Positions 50,501 through 62,500 of a DNA stretch of 64,000 bases are shown piece by piece. Below the pieces are notes generated by a model that did no database searches, was not told where the DNA came from, and worked only from the letters and a program-made list of their open reading frames with translations. The stretch covers positions 1-64,000 of the forward strand of contig WBMZ01010154.1 in the NCBI GenBank assembly GCA_013400975.1, in the 5' to 3' direction. The DNA comes from Atrichornis clamosus (lineage: Eukaryota; Chordata; Aves; Passeriformes; Menuridae). The translations under genes were made by a program, and so were the position numbers. How positions within the stretch are numbered: the stretch's first letter is position 1; each line of letters begins with the position of its first letter.

Positions 50501-53500
50501 GTTAAAGTCATGTCTGACAATGCTCATTCCAAACATCCAATCCTTTAAGTATGGTTTACTTCAGAATTCCTTTTAATAGGGTAATTTTATAAAGTCAGAT
50601 TTGGAGAAAGGTTTTAGGGAGAGATACCATGTCTTCTAAAGCCTGTCCGTATGGTTGGAAAACACCAATAAGCTTTGACATACAATTGTTTCATCAGATC
50701 AGCAGAGTAGTAGAGACCTTCCTCTAAACTCATGCTTGAACAATCCAGCTTGAACAGTTCAGCTCTTTGTGATTTGTGATGGCTGTAGGTAAGGCGTGCA
50801 CATGCCAAAGCACTTCTGAAATGTATTAATAAAGTTTAATTTCAAAAGTCTGAAGTAAGATTTAGTTTGATCTCCTGGAGGCATTGCAAACAGGCTGAGC
50901 TTTGACAAACAAAGCACATGTGAGAACTGCCTTTATGGAAATGATTTGCTGAACTTCATCTCTTTGTGCCCATATTCTGTAATTCCATCAGCAGCATATC
51001 TTTGTTGGCAAAACATTACTGTGTTTTTGCTTTTAGTTGGAAAGTTACACAATTAAAACCAGACACTTTAGAAATTGATTTACTTTGGAACTCACAGAGC
51101 AGAGTTTTTCATATGTAATAGTTAAAACGCTGAAAGCTATAAAGTAGAAATTAGATAATATTTATTCATTGTTCGCACACTTTCTATGTGTATAATTTCA
51201 CACTTTATATAGAAAATACACTTTAAAAAAAATGTTTCTTGTAATGCCTGAATGATGTGCTTCATTGTGTGGTGGCTGTTGATCCTGGCTGAAGAAAGCA
51301 GCATGGTGATGTTTCTTTGGAAACACAGGAATTGGCTCTTTATTCTGCTTCAGTGGAAGGTGACTGTGCGTAGCAAACTCGCAGTTCCATTCTGCAGAGA
51401 AACTCCTGACAGCTTCAGTTCTTACACACTCGTGGAGGTGTTGGCTGTGATTTGCAGAGCTGTTCACTGTGGAGCTCATCACTGTGCTCACATTTCTGCA
51501 ATGCAGCTGTGGAAAAGTTTTCCTACTAGTGAGATCAAATTTGTTTAAAAACGTTAAAAAGACGACCAGAATTTGGTTTGATTACATTTTTTTTTCCCAG
51601 TAGTCTCCCTGAATTAGCACTGTGAAGAGATGTTCAGGTGTAAGAGGTGACTGCTTCTGTTTTCTCATGTTGTTCCTCAGGGCTGTGTTTAGCATTTGGT
51701 AGCACTTGTGTGGTACCTGTCCCTGGAAATCAGGCAGTGTTCCCAGAGGTCACTGGTGCCAGGTACATATTTAGACAAAAGGAAGTTAAGACATCATACA
51801 AGGACATAAATGTAGCAGTTAACACGGAGCTGGGATCTAGCCCGTGGTACTGTCTGGATGTTCTCCTGGATGACGAACATTTTCTGAAATGCAGTGATGG
51901 GAAAGTTGTGGGAAGGGAGTCTCAGTTAGAGGAGAGTTTTCCCTCCCATTTAAATTTTCAAAAATTCCATATAATGCTTTGAAAACAGGGAAGGGCAAAC
52001 TCTGTGTAGCCCAAATACAGGCATTATGAATGAAAAATTATGGTAAAAACTCATCAGTAAACTAATCTTTGGAACGAATTTTTCTGTATTGTGTATATTA
52101 TCTGACATCAGGCAGCAGAGCATGAAAAATAAATCTGCTGCTTGAAATCTCTTTGACAGTGATTAGAATTTTTCACAGGGAGAAGGAAAAGTGGAAATCT
52201 GTGAAAGGATAAATAACTGAGGTGCCTTTGTAGTTTTGCTGTCCTCACTTTCAAAGAGTGGGGCTGTGCAAAAGCTTGATGGCTCAAAGGTGGCTGCTTT
52301 TCTTTAGGAGCTCCAGAGCTGCATCCCTTCTCCATATTCACTGTGGATGGCTGTGCTGCAGAGGTAGCCAGGTATGGGAACTGCCCAGGTGTCTGTGGGG
52401 AAGGAAGGGTCAGGAGAAAGGATCTGGCAAGGTGTTAGAACGTGCAGGTGGCAGTTTTCTGGCAACGCGTGGGAAGAGACCAAGTAGCAGGACCTGTTCT
52501 GATGGTGGAGAAATAAAAGGTAGAAAGCCATTAAGGTCAAAGTGACCAGGGAATAAGAGTTTGGTCCTTGGGAAGAGCAGAAATGGAATTGGGTCATGTG
52601 AAAATTACAGGAAAGCTGAATTTATGCAGCTGAGGAAATAGATGTGATTGCTACTAGAAACAAAGGAAATTGGAGCAGTTAGGAGAAAAAAAACCCTCAA
52701 CAAAAAGCTAACACTTTTGTAAGTCAGCTAGTAGTAAAAGCAAAGCCAGTGGAACAGAGGGAAGCACTGATGGATGGCATCAGGAATACTTTATTCATCT
52801 GTAAACTTAGAACTAAAGCTGCAGCGAGTTAGAGTCCTTAAGGAAATCAAGTTTCTAGTTGTATGGAAATGATGGCGTTCAAAGTACACTACCTAGAGGA
52901 TGGGTTGGAGCAATGTGGTCACTTTGAGTATGAGAACTAGAAAGAAACAACTAGAAAGAGGTGAGGAAGTTGGAACTGAGGAATTGCAGGTCAGTCAGAG
53001 TAACTGCTACAGTGATCCTAGGAAAAAACCCAAAGTAGCTATTTCTGTGCATGTTGAACTTTGCAGGGAGAAGTGCAGGGTCACCATGGGTTTGTGGAGA
53101 ACAGGTTGTGCCAGCGGGGTTGTTCCTGCCAGCAGTGGGACAGGCACTCCAGAATGTCCTAGAAGCCAGCTTGGTGCAGCCTTTCATAGTGGCTCAGAAG
53201 ACTTTTCTGTGATGGATGTGTGGTGGTGTAAATAAGTGGGAAGTACAAGATGGAGCTATTGTCAGGAGTGTCACAGCTGCTCGGGAAGGTGTAGACAGGG
53301 AGTAGCTGTCTGTCCTTCCCGGCAGAATGAGAGTGGTTTGAGCTAGAGTGCAAATTTGTACTCTGATATTAGTCAAGCTTTCAGCTCTACACAACGATTT
53401 TTGTTTGATACCAATTGGAGAAGAGTGCAAGGCAACAGAAAGACAAAATTACAGTATGGAATAGTGGTGACACAATTGCATAATGGGAGTTGAAATAAAG

Positions 53501-56500
53501 AAGTGGGAAAGGTTCTTTATTTTCGCCAGAGCAGCTCTGTACCCAAATGCAGGTGTGTGGGTATCACACTGAAATATGGGTCTGGGCACAGGATAAACTT
53601 GATTAATGTGTCACACTGTTGAAAGGAGAACAGACACTGAGGGACAGAGACAGCACTGCTTCCCGTGGGGCACGTGGGATAGGGTCTCTGAATACTGAGT
53701 CCAGGTGAAGGTACTGTGCCTTCAGAAGGAACCAGTTGGAAGAAGCAGAGGAATGCAACAGCAATGAGTAGAGACCTTTGAAAAATCCTTGCAAAGAGTG
53801 AAGGAATTGGAGCTCCTAAGTCAAAGGAAGATTGGAATTATAAATGCCGAGATACCTAAACGATTGCTGCAGGGAAGGAAATGATATGTTCTGTGTGCCT
53901 GTGATGGATCAGATAAGAAATAATGGGCTTAAATTTCAACAAGGAAGATTAAGGGTAGACATTAGGAAAACCATACCACTATGAAAGCTGTCTAGAGAAG
54001 TGAGATAGAGCACCTGGGAATGTGCAGGATCCATTGCTGGAGGCCTTCCTTGGTGGGTTGGGCTAATGTCACCTGGTGTGTGTCAGGAATAGTTCCTCAG
54101 ACCAGGTGAGTGGGCTGCATCACCTCTCAAATCCACATTTTAGTCTTCAGGTATCAGTAATTATGAATTTCAAATTTATCAGGCACATGCCCCTTTGAAG
54201 TTGCTCCAAGGTGGGACACATGGAAGGGAACAGATGTGCTCTGCCAGCACAGCTGGGTGGAAGCTGCACTTCATTTTGTTTCCATACTTTTAAGTGGGCT
54301 CTGACTCATTTCTTGGGGTTCTTCTTTGTCTTTCTGTGTCCCCTGACTGGTATAAACAGTTCACTTCAATAGGTGCCAGGTATAAGTACCTGCCCTCATA
54401 AATTGAAGTTGATTACAGGAAGTTTGTATTTATAGGAAAAATACAAGGAACCCAGTTTTGACATAAAGTTTTAACTAAAGGAAATTTCAATCATGTATAG
54501 TTGGTTTTAAAGGAACGTAAAATATACAACAGTAGTTTCTCTTTAAAAAGTTATTGCAAAATTGACTCTTCAGCTTAGTTTCTGGGTGCATTTTCAATAA
54601 TTTTCTGAACAGGAACAAAACCAAACAGAATTGATTTTCAGTTATCTCTTGTTTCTGAAATGAGGTTGAACCCAACTGGTATTCAGAGACTATTGCAAAC
54701 AAACAAAGAATAAATGTGTTCAGAAGGAAACCAGTTGTTTTCAGGAGTCCTTCAGTGGAGCAGTTCCCGAGCCAGGAACAGCAGCAGCGATTGTGCTTCG
54801 GTGGTGAAGTGGCAGCGACCCTGAGAGAGTGGCCAGGCCTTTAAAGAGCCATCGGGTGTGGGATCCTGCACAGAGGGGTGAAACGGCTCTGGTGAGCCCC
54901 TGACAGGGACTGAAACAGCAAATTTGAAACATGCCCCATTTAGTGCTTCATTAATATGTATTTGGGGCAGGTAGGAGGGGAAATAATCATAGAGGAGTGT
55001 ATTGGGCATACTGGAAGTTTGTGTGTCAATCAGCCTTTGAGATTTGAGTGTGCGCACTGCTAAAGCCCTCTATGTGGGATCTCAGAATCTGTGATGATCT
55101 GGAGGTCCTAAAAACATCTTGCTGACCCCGTTCTGCTCGCTCGGAGTGTTCCTGTGCCTCGGAGAGAGCCGGGGCTCCCAGCCCGTGGTGTGTTCCAAGA
55201 TGGTCGGTCCGGCGGTGCAGGCGCAGCCAGCGCTGCTCCTGCCGCATTGTTCGGGCAGCTCTTCCCTGCCTCCATAAACAACTGCGCCGCTGATTAATGC
55301 GCCCGCGTTTGCCACTTAGAGCTGGTTTAGATAGAGGCAGGGAAGTCATTAAGGGCTTGGCAGCAGTCCAGGGTACATCTGGGACTTGGGAGCTGCTGCT
55401 GGGGCAGGGAGGAGGGCGGCGGGCAGGAGCTGGGGCAGGGAGGAGGACGCTTGGCAGAGGAAGGAGCTGGGGCAGGGAGGGGAGCGATGAGGCAGGAGCT
55501 GGCGCTGGAGCAGGGAGGAGGACACCGGGCAGGAGGCAGGAGCTGGGGCTGGGAGGAGGGCAATGGGCAGGAGGCAGGAGATGGGGCTGGGAAAGGGAGG
55601 AGGACATCAGTCAGGAGGCAGGAGATGGGGCTGGGAAAGGGAGGAAGGCACTGGGCAGAAGGCAGGAGATGGGGCTGGGAAAGGGAGGGAGACACCAGGC
55701 GGGAGCTGGGGCAGGGGGCAGGAGGAGGATTCCGGATAGGAGCTGGGGCAAGAGGAAGGAGGAGGATGCCAGGCAGGAGCTGGGGCAGGCGGTCGGCAGC
55801 ACCCGCGTCTTCTCTTGGCTGACTTTCAAAAGCGGCAGAAAAGCAGCTACGGGCGCTAATTGTAGCTGGGTCCTGAAGTGAAAATGTTTTGTGACAGTTG
55901 AAAGAATTTAAAGAGGAAGGAAGATCGGTTTAGTGTCAGCTGCAATTAGATAATCAAAGCTTAAAAATCCTGCTCTGTTGATACCTTCACCTAGAGCTGA
56001 GGAGCGGAGCGAGGGAAGGGGGAGGAGGGCTGTGCGTGGAAAGGGCATTTCCATAGCCAGTGCAGCCGAGGCCCGGCCGAGCTCGCAGGTTGTCTGGGCG
56101 CGCGCTTGCACAGAGAGATTTTCTTGGCAGCTCTACAGGATGAGGCTTACACTGTACACAGCCGACATATTGAAGCCGGGAGCCCTGGAGAACGTAGAGG
56201 CAGGAGTAGAAACAGCTCTGCACACAATGTAGCGTCTCCTAGGATGGTTGGGCGGCTCCTTTCTTCAGGTATTTTATTACCCATCAGCCCTTTTTAGAGC
56301 CAAAAAAAGAGAGAAAGTAACCCTAACCCTGAGAAAATAGCATCTGCTTCTGTTAAATCAATTTATTACATAACATTTCAGCGAGAGAGCAGCAGCACAG
56401 CGTCCTGAGCTTTTGGCTGCGTTTCAGGTTTGATAAAATGGCGTCTTCGCAGCGAGCTGCTTGTAAAGATATGTTGCACTGAGCAGAAAAAATGCAATGA

Positions 56501-59500
56501 TTTGGTGTTTTCTACTGCTGCTTTTGTGTTGGAGACGTAGCTTTTAGTGGGATCTTTACTAGTAATGAAAAATCTTGTTTATTTCTGTTTGTTTTCTTAA
56601 TGCATTTAAAAGCTTTCAGCATCAGAGGAAAAGAACTACGTTTGAATGTCGTAGTGCAGAAAATGAAAAGGGTTTAACAGGCTTTCCCCTGTGTGGGCTT
56701 AGCTATGGTTTAGTTTTAAAATAAATAAAGCTGCTTTATTCAATGCTTCCATCTCTTTTCTGCCTTTCCACGTTATGTGTGCTGTGCAAGATTTCAGCTT
56801 CCTCAATCCATGAGACTTGTTGTGAGTGAGCTTTGTAGGGGCTTCAGATAGATGCCAGTTTTCAAATCTGTCTCTGTGCCTAAAGCTGGATGCAGCAGGT
56901 AACCTGAAATATTAGCACTACAGTGCCCAAATTTTCTGCTTTATTATATTTTGTGCTTCAGAATAGATGCTTATGTCATGTTTTCTTTATTAAATTAGGC
57001 TACATTTGATTTAGAACTTAAAATCTTCCTGGCAATTCCTATTTAATTTAGACTTGGAAAAACTCATTTATAGTGTTTTAAAGATACGCTCTTGTGGAAT
57101 TGAAAACTATTTTTTGGGGGGGAGAAAGTAATTTGCCCTTTTTTGCTCATCCTCCTACTCAGAATCACTAACCCTTGTGTGCCAAGGAAAATCCCCAGTG
57201 GGACTGTCACTGGCCCTTGGGACTTTTCTCTGTCCTGCGTGTCAGAGCAGGGAGCACTGTCTGTGGTCTGTCCTGTGGGCAGTGCAGGGTGAGCCAGGGG
57301 CTCTCGTTGTTGTTACGTGACTAACATGGACTGAAAAATAAAACTGGTAATAAGAGGGGAGTCACTGTTAGATCTGATTTAAAACCGGGTGAGCACAATT
57401 TTTTAATAATGTTCCATTAAAAGTTTATCCCAGGGCTTTTCCATTTCGTACCCTATCCGTACGTTGGTTCCTAAATCAGCTGAGTGTTGTGTTATAGTTG
57501 GGGATACAGGATTTTACTGCACAGCATTTGAAATAATTACTGTGATGGAAGCTATGAAGATACAGTTACTTTTCAGTTGAATAAAAAAGTTAAATATTAT
57601 TGTAAATGACATTTTCAGAGGAGGATGGAAGTTTGGGGTCAGTTGCTTGTACAGGCAGAGTATCTTGCTTTTCTAAGAAATGCATGCAACAGCTTCTCCC
57701 ATTTCACTCTGCTCATACTTTGCATTTGTAATCTATGTAAACACTAAACTGATTTTGCAACTAATTATTCATTACCAAACACAGCCAAAAATGTTTTCTG
57801 CTCTTAATAAGTATTGAATTGAAGCTGGTCGAGTGTGTTGGCTACAGTATGTAATAAAACCAGCAATCTCCTCCCACCCCATTAAGGATATTATTTAAAA
57901 AAAACCCAGCAACCCAAAACAAAACAACCCCCTCATGCTATTGGGAACACTGATCAGAGCTGTGCATTTTTTAGGTCATGTGTATGACTGCAGTTGGACA
58001 GAAGTTCTGTGCTTGTTATAAACAAATTTCAGCCATTATCCTCAAATTGATGTTTCCTTCCTGGGCTGAAGAAATGTTGCTGATCAAGGCAACTATATTT
58101 TCTAAAAGATACCTAATTAAGATTTTTAAACACAAAGTATCAATTTAAAAATCAGTTTCACTTTGTGGTGTCCCAGTACTAGGATTTGCTAACACAGGAT
58201 ACCTGTGGTTCCTGTTCCTTGTGCCTTGTTTACAGTCTTTGCTCAGCTCACAGAGCAGGGATAGAAACCCTTCTGGTGGACTCAGTGCTTTTATTTTGGA
58301 TCTTTGCATAAATAAAGAGGAACTAATTCTTAAGAATTTTTAAAATTGGTTTCCCGTTTGTCTTAACAACTTTGAAAATAAAATATTGGGAATTTCTATG
58401 AAGAGTTGGTTTCCTAGAAAGTTGGAGGAAATCTGTGTTTTCAAAAGAAATCCCCAAACAGAAAAATTCTCTAGATTTAATCATACAAAATATTTTACTT
58501 TCATTTTTTTCCCCAAATGTTTAAGGTCTTGACAGATTAAGTAGGCCTGTACTACTCATTTATTTCATAGGAGTGAACTCCTTTTAGTGCAGAGAAAATG
58601 GAAAAATGCCTTTTGGTTATTTGCTTCTAGAGACAAGAATATAAAAATTATTCTCTTCAGGACCTGTACTCAAGCTCTTCTGTTTGTCTGGCAGCAAAGT
58701 CACAGTTCTTGCAGGTTTCTGTTCATTTTGTGAGGCTTTTTTCCCTTCTCTTCATCTGTCCTGTTTCTTACAAGCTTTATAGCAGCAGCCTTTGGTGTTA
58801 GAAGGGGTAGTTCCAGTGAGTGTTGGACACTGTGAGGTTGTTGCACGTTTTTGCTCCATTTTTTGGATCCGTGACTTGTGGAAGGCACTGGTGCGGTCCC
58901 GCTGCCTCCGGAGCAGGGATTGCTGTTTCCATGTCCCCTGCACGGAATTATTGTAATCCCTAACAAAGTCACCACTTTCAGATTAGTCCCTGGTAATTAT
59001 TGAGGGCGTAATCTGAACCTCAGGAAGAGCGACTGTGCCGGTGGTACAGGAGAGGGAGCACCTGGATTTGCAAAGCCTTAGGAAGCCAAGGGGTTGGGGC
59101 AGTGCTTGTGCCGCTTCCCAGCCACACATTCCTGGTGGGACACTGGAGTGTCCATTTTCTATTCTTAACATGGACATCTCTTGGTTTTTATAGTTCTTCT
59201 CCCTCATAATTCTCTTTTCTTCTTGTTTCTCTTACTGCTCCTCAAAATCTGGTCTCTTATTTAATGAATTGTTTAGCTCCCTACTCTCAGGAATCATTCT
59301 AAACTGTTTTGTCATGTTCTTCTTCAATTCCACCCCTTCCCTTTGTCTTCTGTCTCCTAAGTGCTCTCAAACTCGAGCATTGCTTTACCCACCATCTTTA
59401 GGGTAGAGGAGAAAGGAAATGATGAAACAAGCAGCTCTCTTTCATCTCACCTTGTTGGTCGTGGTGCCGTTTTTGTGAGTGTGGAGACGTCCTGTGCCGT

Positions 59501-62500
59501 GCTCTTGATCCTCCTTCCCAGGCCTCCCCTCACAGCTCTGCTCGGGCAGCTCCAGCCCTCTCCCAGCACCCGCACGTGGACCTGAGGTTTCAGCTTTGAC
59601 AAGACCTTTTGCTGGAACAATGTATTTCCAGCCACTTTTAAATCCTTCTGTCATGTCTCAAACGCAGCCTCGAGTCGCACCACCCACAGGGTTGAAAAAA
59701 GTCTCGTATAACTTCTCTTATCTGATTCCTTGGTTGCCTCAACTTCTTATCTTCTGGCCTGGCTTGCCACTGCTTTTTTCCCTTTGTTCATTCCCACCCT
59801 GCTAAGAATGTTCCTCGGCTCATTTCTGTGACCCTGCTGACCCTTTTAAAGTCATTTCACAGGCTGCCTTCCCCTTCCATGTCTTATCTGGGATTCTGGG
59901 CTCCATTTAACACCTGTGTTAGAAATTTAGGTTATCAGGTAAATGTTCAACCTGCTTCCTTAGCTCGGTGCTGTACCAGGAATACCAGGATGCTTTCTTC
60001 CTTTCCAGCCATTGCACGGAGGGGAAGGAATCCATGTAAATACAGGTGGCCCCATTCACATTCTTTCAGATTTGTCATGTACTGGTCAATTACTACAGAA
60101 GAAATCCTTCCCTGTGAGGGTGGTGAGGCCCTGGCACAGGGTGCCCAGAGAAGCTGTGGCTGCCCCATCCCTGGAAGTGTCCAAAGCCAGGTTGGACGGG
60201 GCTTGGAGCACCCTGGGATAGTGGAAGGTGTCCCTGCCTATGGCAGGGGGTGGGATGAGATTATTTTTAAGGTCCCTTCCAACTGAAACCATTCTATTTT
60301 CTATGATTGTTTAGCACTTTCTGTGAAACGTCAGGCTTTTCCTGGCATTATGAGAAGACAGTTGATGAACTAAGACTGTTTTCCCTTCCTTTCTCTAAAA
60401 TTCTTTTACTTCAATTATTGTAATTAAAAAAAAAAATTCGTGTTGGTTTAGCATGCTGTTTCTTCATCTTGCAAAATCTTCATAAGGCAACCAAGTAATC
60501 ACCTCCCTTTCTTAAAAAGCTACAGGTGAAATGTGTGAATAAGACTTCGTCAAAGAGAGAGGGAGAGAGCCTTTTCTAATCTTGGAACAATTTTTTGCAG
60601 TATCAGAACACCTCTAATTGGAGAAACTAATCACACCAAAGCATTTGTGATTTAAATTAATTCATATTAGGCATTTGCTCTTAACAGCTTGTTGGGGAGG
60701 TTTGTTGCATCCATCTTCCCCTCAAAAATATTCATTTTATTCACAAATCACAAAGAGTAGAAGTCATGTTTCAGCAGATTTACAGCAAGTAAAAATAATT
60801 GACATCCAAAATTTGTTACTTTGACACATGCAAGCACTTAAGAGGAACTCTTCTGCAGATTGTCTCTCGTACAGATCCCTTGGATCAGACTGAAATACTT
60901 GTTATCAAATTCCTATCAAAAGAAACTAAGAGGAGTCATCTTGTAGAGAGCCCTTGGGATGGAAACTAAATGCAAAATCTTGACCAAAGCTCAAGTTCTT
61001 AACATGAGATGTGTTGTGCCTTCCAGTTTAACTTCATACCCTAGTGAGCAAGTAGATGCTGAAGAGCTTTTGTTGAGTTTTTGGGATTAGTGTCTGTGCT
61101 TGAGGATGAGACAGTGCTGAAAAGGCTCAGCATCGCCATTCATTGGCTTGGGGGAACAGGGGACTGTGTGTGCAAATGCAAAGTGAGGTTTAAACCACAT
61201 GTACAGCCTGTGAGAGGTAAGTTTCTTAACAAAACTGTTGGTTATTTAGAGATGCCCAGGTTCCCTGCTAAAATATAAATTAGTGGTGTTTATAATTGAC
61301 ATCTAACAGTGAAGGTCTTTGGGTTTCTCTGAAGAATGAGAATTGAGTCAAAATAAATGGTAAGAGTCTGCTAGATATTCTTCTGTGTTTTTTCCAAATT
61401 TGCTTTTTAGACTTTTCACATAGATTAGTATATTTGCTCTTCTTACTTATTGCCTGCTTATTATTTTTACTAGCACACTAAGGGCTAGAAAATGCTTTCT
61501 CTGTTCTAAAATGAAATTGTTTCATTTTTTAAATCGAGAGTTTTGCCAGATTAAAAAAAAACCAAAAAATTAATATGAGCATCGTGCACCATTGTAGTGA
61601 GGAAAATTGCTGTATTACGTTAGAGAACGTACTCTAAATTTTAGCAGAATGTAGTGCTGTAACGAGTGGTGTAAAGCAGTACTTAATAGAGGGCTTTTGC
61701 AGTGCTTGAACAGTGGACTCATTTTTAACCTTGGCTCCTTTCAGATCTCAGCCACAGTGGATTGGGAGACCATTATGAGAATTCCCACTGGGGACAGCAG
61801 CCCGCTTTCAGGAGTGAAGGCAACTGCAGCTGGGATAAAGTGATAATAGACAGGACTGACAAGGAAGCGTGGCCTTCCATTACCGGAGCTGAGACTGAGT
61901 CTGCCTCAGAATGTACTACAGACACTGACTCTGCCTCCAACTGTGGCTCAGAGAACAGTAGCATGGCTACAGGGAGTGCCCAAGGCAACTTCACTGGACA
62001 TACAAAGAAAACTAATGGCAATAATGGCGCCAACGGAGCACTCGTCCAAAGCACTTCTAACCAGAGTGCCCTTGGAGCTGGTGGAGCAAACGGCAACGGC
62101 AGCTCGGCCAGGGTGTGGGGGGTGGCTGCAGGCTCCAGCTCTGGCCTAGCTCACTGCTCTGCCAGTGGTGGGGATGGAAAGATGGACAACATGATGGGAG
62201 ACGGTAGAAGTCAGAACTGCTGGGGTGCTTCCAACTCGAATGCTGGCATTAATCTTAACCTTAACCCTAATGCCAATCCAGCTGCCTGGCCTGTACTTGG
62301 ACATGAAGGAACTGTGGGAGCAGGCAACCCTTCCAGTATTTGCAGTCCAGTCAGTGCCATAGGTCAGAACATGGGCAACCAGAATGGGAACCCAACAGGC
62401 ACCTTAGGTGCCTGGGGAAACTTGCTGCCGCAAGAGAGCACAGAACCACAAACGTCCACTTCTCAGAATGTGTCTTTCAGCGTACAACCTCAGAACCTTA

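Larger units (their letters stand above)
44616..61744 (+). other. TNRC6C: TNRC6C intron 4 (about 17.1 kb)
   Basis: It begins GTAAGAGTGG and ends GGCTCCTTTCAG. It carries three CR1 copies in one orientation (45.1-47.7 kb), an old CR1 remnant (53.9 kb), a G-rich minisatellite (55.4-55.8 kb), a CpG-containing block with a possible alternative first exon (55.1-56.3 kb) and a CR1 tail (60.1 kb). I see no gene in the remaining stretches (47.7-53.9, 56.3-60.0 and 60.3-61.7 kb). Confidence 0.85.

Noticed and set aside
55026..55881. Two long open frames (about 193 codons on each strand) at 55.0-55.9 kb
   Set aside because: They are created by the G-rich minisatellite, whose repeats lack stops; the protein is a monotonous Gly/Arg/Glu or Pro/Ser/Leu pattern.
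56320..56333. AACCCTAACCCT, telomere-like units
   Set aside because: Only two units in ordinary intron sequence; too short to call an interstitial telomere.
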